Of a DNA stretch of 64,000 nt, positions 35,220 through 44,755 are shown piece by piece (within the stretch, counting starts at the first letter, position 1; the number at the start of each line of letters is the position of its first letter). The notes under the pieces are model-generated. The model did no database searches. It was not told where the DNA came from and saw only the letters and a program-made list of their open reading frames with translations. The translations under genes were made by a program, and so were the position numbers. Source of the DNA: Uranotaenia lowii (lineage: Eukaryota > Arthropoda > Insecta > Diptera > Culicidae); assembly GCF_029784155.1 (NCBI RefSeq), contig NC_073693.1, positions 330,340,592 to 330,404,591 on the forward strand, in the 5' to 3' direction.

Positions 35220-36905
35220 TTAATTTTCTTTTTCACCCACTATGGTTCGGGAAAAAAATAGGAGCTTTAGTAATGTTTTTCAATAACATTTCAACATTAT
35301 ATTGCTTGTGACAATTTTTAATTTTTATCTCATTGATATCGGATTTTGTATTCCTTTTCATCTCATTGTTTCGTTTAACGACTTCTTTTGGTTTTATTTT
35401 GGTTCATTTTTAACCTTTTATTTTTATTTTATTTTTGTCTTACATTTTTGCCTAACTTTGATTTAATTTTTACCTTACTTTTTCTTATATTTTTGGGCTT
35501 GTGATATAGCTCAGTTGGCAAGTCAGTTGCTTCCTGACAATGTCCGTGAGTTCGAGCCCAAGATAAACATCGATCACTGTTGTTTCGGATAAGTTTTTCA
35601 ATGACTGTCCGCCTACTGCATCGTTGATATAAATCGCAAATGACATAAAGATGGTAAAACGACTATAATCGAGACAAAAACAATTCTCTTATTTTCTTCA
35701 TATATTTGTTGCTTTATAGTCTGATTTTTATGTAATTAAAGTCTTATTTGTATATATATTTTTCATATTTTTTACTCTTTTTAAGCCTAATTGACTCAAT
35801 GTCTTATTTAATCTTATTCTTATTTTCATATTATTTTTGCATCATATTTATCGAGTTGTTTTCCTCGTTTAGGTCAAATTTAACTATATTTATGTGGATT
35901 TTTTTTCTCACTTTTGTTTCAATTTTAGCTTACTTCTTTTCAGTCTCTTTTCAGTCTTAATTCAATACCTTTCATGTCTTCTTTGTATAATTTTTGTTTA
36001 ATTTTCGATGAATTTCAGTATCTCTATCATATCTTTTTAAACTAATTTTATGTCTCATTTTGTCTCACTTTTTTCTATTTTTTGACAGATTTTTATATAA
36101 TATTGTTTAATTTTCGTCTTATTGTCCATTGTCATCGTTAAAACTTATTTATTTTTTCATCTTATTTGTATTGAATCATTTTTTCATAAACGATCCATTT
36201 CAACTAAATTTTTGTCGTTTTTATGTTCCATTTAGTTTCACTTTCGTTTATATTTACTTTTTGTTTCTTTTGATTTTCGTCTGATAAAATTTTGATTTCT
36301 TTTCATTAGTCTTATATTTTTCCTGTATTTTTTTATTTGCTCAATTTTAGACTCATGAAGGTTTATTTTATTTCAAAATCTTTTTGCAACTTTTACGGAT
36401 TTCATTTTTTATGAATTGTGAATTTATTTCTGTTTTTTCTCGAATGCTGCTACTTTTTTTTTGCATTTTAAACTCATTAAAGTCGTCTATTAATTCTCAT
36501 TTTGGTTACCATTCTATCTATTTATGGTTCTATTTTTCCCTCCTATCAATTAAATTTTTCTTGTTATTGATCAAATTTCTCACTCTTTCCCTTAAATTCT
36601 TTGTCTAAGTTTGTAATCATTTTCATCTCCTATGTCTCATCTAAGATACTTCTTTATTCTAATTTTTGTCTCATAATAATTACATTTTTGTTCCATTTTT
36701 TTCTCAGTTTTGTTATTCTCTGGTCCAAATTACAATCTGTTAAGTTTGGCTCATTTTTGTACTATTCTCGATTCATATAACTATATTTTATGTTCTTCGG
36801 TAGTTGTCAGTTTATTGCTTCCTTTTGGAAATTCTTCCAATATGTCATACTTATCATTTATGTCATTTTTGAATTTTTGGTAATATTTGTCATTTTAGTC
36901 ATTTA
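35220..36905. repeat. Degenerate T-rich sequence leading into the satellite
   Basis: T-rich on the + strand, interrupted by the SINE at 35495-35675. Words such as TTTTGTCTCATTTT, TTTTCGTC and ATTTTTGTC recur irregularly. The last ~60 bases (36845-36905) contain several TGTCATTTT units, the complement of the satellite unit that starts immediately afterwards. No gene is supported. Confidence 0.6.
35495..35675 (+). mobile_element. tRNA-derived SINE
   Basis: The head resembles a tRNA: GGGCTTGTGATATAGCTCAG carries an A-box-like TAGCTCAGTTGGC. The anticodon arm is a perfect 5-bp stem GTCAG/CTGAC around the loop TTGCTTC, and GAGTTCGAGCCC resembles a pol III B box. A ~110-base body follows, ending ACGACTATAATCGAGAC and a short A-rich tail. 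Relatives lie at 6470-6645 (minus), 46398-46446 (3' part only) and 62564-62633 (head only, minus). A real tRNA gene is excluded by the lack of a proper acceptor stem and by the attached body. Confidence 0.75.
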
Positions 36906-38902
36906 GGTCTAATATGACAAAAATGACATAAATGACAAAAATGACAAAAATGACAAAAATGACAAAAATGACAAAAATGAAAAAAATGACAAAAATGACA
37001 AAAATGACAAAAATGAAAAAAATGACAAAAATGACAAAAATGACAAAAATGACAAAAATGACAAAAATGACAAAAATGACAAAAATGACAAAAATGACAA
37101 AAATGAAAAAAATGAAAAAAATGACAAAAATGACAAAAATGACAAAAATGACAAAAATGACAAAAATGACAAAAATGACAAAAATGACAAAAATGACAAA
37201 AATGACAAAAATGACAAAAATGACAAAAATGACAAAAATGACAAAAATGACAAAAATGACAAAAATGACAAAAATGACAAAAATGACAAAAATGACAAAA
37301 ATGACAAAAATGAAAAAAATGAAAAAAATGACAAAAATGACAAAAATGACAAAAATGACAAAAATGACAAAAATGACAAAAATGACAAAAATGACAAAAA
37401 TGACAAAAATGACAAAAATGACAAAAATGACAAAAATGACAAAAATGACAAAAATGACAAAAATGACAAAAATGACAAAAATGACAAAAATGACAAAAAT
37501 GACAAAAATGACAAAAATGACAAAAATGACAAAAATGACAAAAATGACAAAAATGACAAAAATGACAAAAATGACAAAAATGACAAAAATGACAAAAATG
37601 ACAAAAATGACAAAAATGACAAAAATGACAAAAATGACAAAAATGACAAAAATGACAAAAATGACAAAAATGACAAAAATGACAAAAATGACAAAAATGA
37701 CAAAAATGACAAAAATGACAAAAATGACAAAAATGACAAAAATGACAAAAATGACAAAAATGACAAAAATGACAAAAATGACAAAAATGACAAAAATGAC
37801 AAAAATGACAAAAATGACAAAAATGACAAAAATGACAAAAATGACAAAAATGACAAAAATGACAAAAATGACAAAAATATCAAAAATGACAAAAATGACA
37901 AAAATGACAAAAATGACAAAAATGACAAAAATGACAAAAATGACAAAAATGACAAAAATGACAAAAATGACAAAAATGACAAAAATGAAAAAAATGACAA
38001 AAAATGACAAAAATGACAAAAATGACAAAAATGACAAAAATGACAAAAATGACAAAAATGACAAAAATGACAAAAATGACAAAAATGACAAAAATGACAA
38101 AAATGACAAAAATGACAAAAATGACAAAAATGACAAAAATGACAAAAATGACAAAAATGACAAAAATGACAAAAATGACAAAAATGATAAAAATGACAAA
38201 AATGACAAAAATGACAAAAATGACAAAAATGACAAAAATGACAAAAATGACAAAAATGACAAAAATGACAAAAATGACAAAAATGACAAAAATGACAAAA
38301 ATGACAAAAATGACAAAAATGACAAAAATATCAAAAATGACAAAAATGACAAAAATGACAAAAATGACAAAAATGACAAAAATGACAAAAATGACAAAAA
38401 TGACAAAAATGATAAAAATGACAAAAATGACAAAAATGACAAAAATGACAAAAATGACAAAAATGAAAAAAATGAAAAAAATGACAAAAATAACAAAAAT
38501 GACAAAAATGACAAAAATGACAAAAATGACAAAAATGACAAAAATGACAAAAATGACAAAAATGACAAAAATGACAAAAATGACAAAAATGACAAAAATG
38601 ACAAAAATGACAAAAATGACAAAAATGACAAAAATGACAAAAATGACAAAAATGACAAAAATGACAAAAATGACAAAAATGACAAAAATGACAAAAATGA
38701 CAAAAATGACAAAAATGACAAAAATGACAAAAATGACAAAAATGACAAAAATGACAAAAATGACAAAAATGACAAAAATGACAAAAATGACAAAAATGAC
38801 AAAAATGACAAAAATGACAAAAATGACAAAAATGACAAAAATGACAAAAATGACAAAAATGACAAAAATGACAAAAATGACAACAATGACAAAAATGACA
38901 TA
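36906..38902 (+). repeat. 9-bp satellite (AAAAATGAC)n, forward arm
   Basis: About 220 copies of AAAAATGAC in nearly unbroken register. Variants are sparse and clustered: AAAAATGAA pairs near 37104, 37312 and 38464, AAAAATATC at 37873 and 38324 (451 bases apart), and a single extra A near 38000 that shifts the register. Recurrence of the same variants at fixed distances shows segmental amplification of blocks as well as single-unit slippage. Because the unit is three codons long, frames on both strands stay open and give MTK, NDK, SFL or IFV repeats. These are by-products; there is no sign of a real protein. Confidence 0.95.
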
Positions 38903-40695
38903 ATTTTTGTCACTTTTGTAATTTTTGTCATTTTTGTCATATTTATTATTTTTCATTATTTTTATCATTTTAATCATTTTTGTCATTTTCGCAATTTTCG
39001 CAATATTTGTCATTTTTGTCATTTTAGTCATTTTTGTCATTTTTGTCATTTTTGTTATTTTTGTAATTTTTGTCATTTTGGACATTTTGATAATTTTTGT
39101 CATTTTCGTCATTTTTGTAATTTTTGTAATTTTTGTCATTTTGATCATTTTTCTCATTTTTGTCATTTTTGTCATTTTTATCATTTTTATCATTTTTGCG
39201 ATTTTTGTCATTTTCTTCATGTATGTTTAAATGAAAAAAATGTCATGTTTGTCAATTTTGTCATTTTAATCATTTTTGTCATTTTTGTTATTTTTGTCAT
39301 TTTTGTCATTTTTGTCATTTTTGTCATTTTTGTCATTTTTGTCATTTTTGTCATTTTTTTCATTTTTTTCATTTTTGTCATTTTTGTCATTTTTGTCATT
39401 TTTACTGTCATTGTACCCATTTTTGTCATTCTCGCCATTTTTGTCATTTTGGTCATTTTTGTCATTTTTTTCATTTTTGTCATTTTTGTCATTTTTGTCA
39501 TTTTTGTCATTATTGTCATTTTTGTCATTTTTGTCATTATTGTCATTTTTGTCATTTTTGTCATTTTTGTCATTTTTGTCATTTTTGTCATTTTTGTCAT
39601 TTTTGTCATTTTTGTCATTTTTGTCATTTTTGTCATTTTTGTCATTTTTGTCATTTTTGTCATTTTTGTCATTTTTGTCATTTTTGTCATTTTTGTCCAT
39701 TTTTGTCCATTTTTATCATTTTTGTCATTTTTGTCATTTTTGTCATTTTTGTCATTTTTACTGTCATTGTACCCATTTTTGTCATTCTCGCCATTTTTGT
39801 CATTTTGGTCATTTTTGTCATTTTTGTCATTTTTGTCATTTTTGTCATTTTTGTCATTATTGTCATTTTTGTCATTTTTGTCATTTTTGTCATTTTTGTC
39901 ATTTTTGTCATTTTTGTCATTTTTGTCATTTTTGTCATTTTTGTCATTTTTGTCATTTTTGTCATTTTTGTCATTTTTGTCATTTTTGTCATTTTTGTCA
40001 TTTTTGTCATTTTTGTTATTTTGGTCATTTATGTCACTTTTGTCATTTTTGTCATTTTTGCCATTTTTGTAATTTTTGTCATTTCTGTAACTTTTGTCAT
40101 TTTTGCCATTTCTGTCAATTTTCTCATTTTTATCATTTTTGTCATTTTTTGTCAATTTTGTAATTGATGTAATTTTTGTCATTTTTGTCATTTTTATCAT
40201 TTTTGTCATTTTTTGTCATCTTTATCATTTTTGTCATTTTTGTCATTTTTGTCATTTTTGTCATTTTTGTCATTTTTGTCATTTTTGTCATTTTTGTCAT
40301 TTTTGTCATTGTTGTCATTTCTGTCATTTTTTTTCATTTTTGTCATTTTTGTCATTTTTGTCATTTTTGTCATGTTTGTCATTTTTTTCATTTTTGTCAT
40401 TTTTGTCATTTTTGTCATTTTTGTCATTTTTGTCTTTGTTATCATTTTTGTCATTTTTGTTTTTTGTCATTTTTGTCATTTCTGTCATTTCTGTCATTTT
40501 TGTCATTTTTGTCATTTTTGTCGTTTTGTCATTTCTGTCTCTTTTTTTTTTCATTTTTGTCAATTTTGCCATTTTTGTTATTTTTGCCATTTAGTATTTT
40601 TTGTAAGTCTTGTCATGCTTGTCATTTTGTATTTTTTTTTCATCATTATCATTTTTGTCATAGTTTTAATTTTCGTCATTTTTGTCATTTTTTTC
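38903..40695 (-). repeat. 9-bp satellite in inverted orientation, (GTCATTTTT)n
   Basis: At about 38903 the array switches to the complement unit and continues for ~1.8 kb. The first ~330 bases after the switch and the final ~600 are more degenerate than the middle. A variant block (ACTGTCATTGTACCCA, then TTCTCGCCATT and TTTTGGTC) occurs at 39404 and again at 39760, a 356-bp segmental duplication. Together with the forward arm it forms an inverted repeat with arms of nearly 2 kb. It ends about 130 bases from the stop codon of IR gene 3. Confidence 0.95.
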
Positions 40696-40796
40696 TTTTT
40701 ATTTTCGAAATAGATGTAAGACTTTCTTTTGTTTGATAAACACTTTTTATATTTAGGTTCAGTGAATTAAAAAAATCACAAATTACATCACACAAT

Positions 40797-40802
40797 TTTA
40801 TT
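40797..40802 (-). terminator. Polyadenylation signal of IR gene 3
   Basis: AATAAA on the minus strand, 28 bases beyond the stop codon of IR gene 3. This would give a very short 3' untranslated region and end the transcript before the satellite array at 40695. Confidence 0.5.
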
Positions 40803-40829
40803 GAACAGTTTCTGCTGAGAGAGATGAAA

Positions 40830-42461
40830 TTAATAGGATACGAACAATTTTTTCAAACGTAGGCGGCTTATTCTAAACCAAAAGTATTCAACCAGAAAAA
40901 CGAGAAAACTAGCTAAGCTCCCATACATCAGCACCAGCCAAATAGAAATAAGCTCCCTGAATTTAAGCACAATAACGTGGCTGGTGCGAACCGGTGGCAA
41001 AATTCCTACATCGCCAATCCATTCGATCCATCGGTTCCAGATTCCTGCCTCAAACAGTCGATCGAAGGTCCTCTTGAAGACCCCAGCCAGAGGGTTCGTC
41101 TTGGCAAACATGACAAATCCTATGTTCATTCCCAATGGTTCCTCCAGCAAATACATGAACAGATCCCCAGTTTCAACCCAAAAATTTCTCTCGGTCTTCA
41201 GCATGATTTTCATCGTCATGTACTCGCCCGATAGGGCACAGTTAAGGCCGAAGTCATCTTTCTGTGCCGGTACCATACGATCAACCCAATTTGGGAAAGT
41301 TTTTTCCAATCGATCTTTGGTTTCCTGATTATGATAGCACAGAAGAATATTTGAACGATCATATTCATTGATGGTTTTCAGGTGTGGTTCATATTCCGTG
41401 GCAAGCATCAGGGCTAAAAGTTTAGCTAAGTATGATTCCGATAGGAGAAACACAACTAGAACCAAAATTGCTACAATGGATCGTTCCATTTTCGACAAGA
41501 GATAATCGCTGACTGATCCTCCAAAAAACACAATCCACAATATGTCGTGCTGCCAGTTTTCCCGAAAGCGATAATTTACTATAACGATGATTGTGAAAGC
41601 AGTCATCAAAAATATCCACAATGGTATCGAGAAAGGATCCAGAAGATAGTTGAAATATCCCCTGACACGATGTTCTGGTAAAACAAGACAGTAAGATGGG
41701 TACGTATGAAGTGCCACTGCTGTAAAGTCTTTACTCTCAAGGTTCGCGTAAGCCACCATTAAAACGATTCTTTCCTTCAGAAAAGTTTCAACAGCTCGGA
41801 CATCTTTTTGATATTCAAGCCAAGTAACGTTGACTTCCGTTCGTTTAGCAAACTCTTCGACCAGATTACAAAATGCTCCGATGCATTCGTGGAAAGGAAA
41901 CAGCAAAGGGTACAATGTATAAGGTTGAATCGAAAACGTGGATCCTTTCGATAGTTTTACCCGATATTCCTTGAAATGTGCCTCCAACTCTTCGAAAGAC
42001 ACCTGCTTTAAAGTTACATTCACCGAAAGATCAATCGAAACCGTCGTAGCAATTGTTATGTTTAGTGAAACGATTAAGGCAGACCACGAAATTTGAAATT
42101 GTTGGACAATTCTGCGATAGCGTTCCACATCAAGTTCCATCGTTCCGAGGAATAGAAAACGCGCTCCCGGATTCCAGCAAGATTCTTGAAGCAATTGCCG
42201 CTTCAAAAGGGTTTCGGTATTCGAAGCCATCACGATCAAGTTGGTGTTGCAGCTTCGTTTTTGAAAGGTAGCTTCTTCGGAATTAACTATGGAGTGGACA
42301 AACGAAGAAATTTGAGCCCATCTGTCGGGTTCAAGTTTTGAGCCATTCGACGATAGGATACAAGTTTCATCGTGCAGCACCAAGTCAAACAGTTGGTTCA
42401 TCGAGAATGAGCTAACCGGAATGATAACTAAGCAGAGTAGTGTAAGAACTTTAAAACCCAT
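40830..42461 (-). CDS. Divergent ionotropic receptor (IR), gene 3
   Basis: Intact single-exon receptor of 543 residues, clearly paralogous to genes 1 and 2. A start 36 bases further up (42497) is possible and adds 12 residues, but the ATG at 42461 is preferred because it puts the hydrophobic signal peptide (MGFKVLTLLCLVIIPVSSFS) at the extreme N-terminus. Counting from there: ligand-binding S1 ends HTYPSYCLVLPEHRVRGYF (about 253-271); membrane segment 1 at about 279-297; pore ILWIVFFGGSVSDY (about 307-320); membrane segment 2 about 329-354, ending SESYLAKLLALML; S2 with PHLKTINEYD and FDRLFEAGIWNRWIEWIGD; membrane segment 3 about 507-529. The Cys replaced by a stop in gene 2 is present here (ECIGAFC). 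Expected role: subunit of a chemosensory cation channel, ligand unknown. A canonical AATAAA lies 28 bases past the stop, with the satellite array close beyond. Confidence 0.9.
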   Translation of the reverse strand: MGFKVLTLLCLVIIPVSSFSMNQLFDLVLHDETCILSSNGSKLEPDRWAQISSFVHSIVNSEEATFQKRSCNTNLIVMASNTETLLKRQLLQESCWNPGARFLFLGTMELDVERYRRIVQQFQISWSALIVSLNITIATTVSIDLSVNVTLKQVSFEELEAHFKEYRVKLSKGSTFSIQPYTLYPLLFPFHECIGAFCNLVEEFAKRTEVNVTWLEYQKDVRAVETFLKERIVLMVAYANLESKDFTAVALHTYPSYCLVLPEHRVRGYFNYLLDPFSIPLWIFLMTAFTIIVIVNYRFRENWQHDILWIVFFGGSVSDYLLSKMERSIVAILVLVVFLLSESYLAKLLALMLATEYEPHLKTINEYDRSNILLCYHNQETKDRLEKTFPNWVDRMVPAQKDDFGLNCALSGEYMTMKIMLKTERNFWVETGDLFMYLLEEPLGMNIGFVMFAKTNPLAGVFKRTFDRLFEAGIWNRWIEWIGDVGILPPVRTSHVIVLKFRELISIWLVLMYGSLASFLVFLVEYFWFRISRLRLKKLFVSY

Positions 42462-42599
42462 GTCAACTTGTTCGATAGTAAAAATACTTCTATCCAACTG
42501 TATTCCGAAAAATTCTTGAACCTAATAAAGGTTACCTTCCATAAACGTTTCTGTTTTATGGAAGCTGAATCTTATCATGTAAAAGCGTTAATGGATCAG

Positions 42600-42655
42600 T
42601 AATGAACTTTGTGATTATACCACATCTGAAAGAACAATTAACATCAGATTAATAT
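42600..42655 (-). promoter_or_regulatory. Weak match to the IR upstream block
   Basis: About 140-195 bases upstream of the gene 3 start, + strand words GTGATTATACCACATCTG and ACAATTAACATCAG resemble the blocks upstream of genes 1 and 2 (TCATTAATACGCAT, CAATTAACAGTG). The similarity is short and could be coincidental. Confidence 0.25.
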
Positions 42656-42662
42656 AAATGAA

Positions 42663-43181
42663 TGGTTTAAAACACTGTACCTGAGCTTAGCATTTTCTTT
42701 TCACTTATAGACAATTTAGAACTAAGAATCAGTGACTGTGTTGAAAGCGGATGATCCATTCAAGGCTGAAAAGTTATTCAGTAATCGACCACGAATATGA
42801 GGGTTAGGCAATTTGTTTCACCTGTTAGTTATTCTCCCAACTTTAGCAATTCTTTCGGTAAAAATTACCGATGGTTTGTAATTTTTTCCATAAACAAAAT
42901 AAAAAAATATATATAAATGTGATGGCCCAATATTCTCCACATTTTTTAAAATATCAAATTTTTAGAACAGCCAGAACTCGTGGAAATAAATTCATTCTAA
43001 AATAAGAACGTATAACATACAACAATTTTCCATGGCCGCTGGAACCCCCCCGTCCCAGCATACATGAAATCGAATCAGAAGTGATAGCTTAAGTCGTTTA
43101 CAATGGTGTTGCGAATCGCAATTCAAACTGCATAATGAAAACATCGTATAAAATGTCGTCTGAAGTCAGTTTAAATCGGAT
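42663..43181. other. Intergenic stretch between IR gene 3 and the truncated RTE copy
   Basis: No gene is seen. CATGGCCGCTGGAACCCCCCC at about 43032 resembles the left terminus of the hAT element at 24101, but the sequence after it does not match that element. It is therefore at most a stray or chimeric end. Confidence 0.4.
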
Positions 43182-43197
43182 ATGATAGAAAGTCCCT

Positions 43198-44333
43198 ACG
43201 CATCATCTATTCATCGACTTCAAAGCCGCATACGACACGATCGACCGTAACGAGCTATGGAAAATCATGGACGAGAACGGCTTTTCCGGGAAGCTAATCA
43301 GACTGATCAAGGCGACGATGGATGGAACGCAGTGCTGTGTGCGGATTTCGGGTGAATTGTCGAGTTCATTCGAATCGCGCAGGGGGCTTCGACAAGGTGA
43401 TGGTCTATCCTGCATGATGTTCAACGTGGCGCTAGAAGGTGTTATTCGACGAGCGGTGGGCGAAATGCGGGGCACGATTTTCAACAGATCCAGTCAACTT
43501 ATCTGCTTTGCCGATGACATTGATATAGTCGGCAGATCATCTGCGGCGGTGGAGGAGATCTACCGCAAACTGAAACGCGAAGCAGGAAGGATTGGGTTGA
43601 TGATTAATACGTCCAAGACGAAGTACATGCTGGCCTGCGGATCCGAGACCGACCGAACCCGCTTGTCCAGTAATAACAAGGTCATGATCGACGGCGACGA
43701 GCTGGAGATAGTCGAAGACTTTGTCTATCTCGGCTCACTGGTGACCGCAGACAATGACACCAGCCGTGAGATCCGGAGGCGAATTATCAGCGGAAGTCGT
43801 GCCTACTATGGACTCCACAAGCAACTGCGGTCGAGAAGACTTTGCCCTCGTACGAAGTGTAACCTGTATATGACGCTTATTAGACCGGTTGTTCTCTACG
43901 GGCACGAGACATGGATATTGCTCGAGGAGGACCTGCGTACACTCGGAGTATTCGAGCGACGAGTGTTAAGAACCATCTTTGGCGGCGTACAGGAGAACGG
44001 AGTGTGGAGGCGAAGGATGAACCACGAGCTCACGCGACTCTACGGCGAACCCAGTATCCAGAAGGTGGTGAAAGCTGGCCGGATACGCTGGGCTGGACAT
44101 GTTGCGAGAATGCCGGACGACTGTCCTGCAAAACAGGTGTTCGCTACGAATCCGGTAGGAACAAGACGAGCGGGGGCGCAACGAGCGAGGTGGTTAGACC
44201 AAGTGGAGCGTGATCTGGCGAACGTGGGGTGCCCGAGAAATTGGAGAACGGTTGCTATGAACCGAGTGAATTTTAGGAATTATGTTCGTCAAGTTATGTC
44301 GTGAGACGGAATACTATGTAAATAATTAAAATA
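43198..44333 (+). mobile_element. 5'-truncated copy of the RTE-like retrotransposon
   Basis: The insert is flanked by a perfect 16-bp target duplication, ATGATAGAAAGTCCCT, at 43182-43197 and 44334-44349. It contains only the last ~1.1 kb of the element. The coding part runs open from 43198 (THHLFIDFKAAYD) to the stop at 44302-44304, including RRGLRQGDGLS, FADD and the C-terminal RIRWAGHVARMP, but lacks the endonuclease and the first RT motifs, so it is not autonomous. The protein differs from the copy at 20098-23082 at only a handful of positions (for example RSTIF to RGTIF, LSPRT to LCPRT), so both are young. At the 5' junction the target and the element share AAGTCCCT, a microhomology typical of truncated target-primed reverse transcription. 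Confidence 0.9.
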
Positions 44334-44349
44334 ATGATAGAAAGTCCCT

Positions 44350-44755
44350 CATGTTTGTGAATTTTGCTACCGCGTGGGCTTCAAGTGAGAAAATCATCGT
44401 CATGTTCTCTCTGCAACCAGCAGTGCATTCAGATGGCTAAAAATTAGTTGAGAATTGTGTAATATTGACCAATGAGAGAACTGGAAAGTATTGGTGCTGG
44501 CAACGACTTGAAGGCTGTGAGAGCAAAATCTTGCGCTCTCTCGCATTCTTCCGTAAGGTACGAATAAGATGTCGGATAGCGCCCAATTGGTGTAGTTTTC
44601 GTCGCATTAGAAAGAAATGAAATTTATGTTTGTATATTCATATATCGCCTCCACTTTGGTAGGTAAATACTGTTTTTCCAACATCCATACGATCATTCTA
44701 AAATATATATAGAACGTAAATCAAATATAGTTGCAAAAATGGTTGCTGAGATTTA
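44350..44755. other. Flank between the truncated RTE copy and the hAT relative
   Basis: Original target DNA of the RTE insertion. No coding sequence or further element is recognised. Confidence 0.35.

Noticed and set aside
35495..35565. Functional tRNA gene
   Set aside because: The anticodon arm and B box look right, but the acceptor stem is not complete and the same head recurs with an attached body at other sites, so it is a SINE.
36932..40072. Very long open frames with MTK/NDK and SFL/IFV repeats on both strands
   Set aside because: A 9-bp repeat without a stop in a given frame keeps that frame open indefinitely on both strands. The frames overlap each other, cross the array inversion and have no non-repeat domain.
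36906..40695. CRISPR-like array
   Set aside because: The unit is 9 bp with no spacers, and the context is eukaryotic. It is a satellite.
43032..43055. Complete second hAT element starting at CATGGCCGCTGGAAC
   Set aside because: The terminus resembles the 24101 family, but the following sequence does not, and no matching right end or duplication was found.
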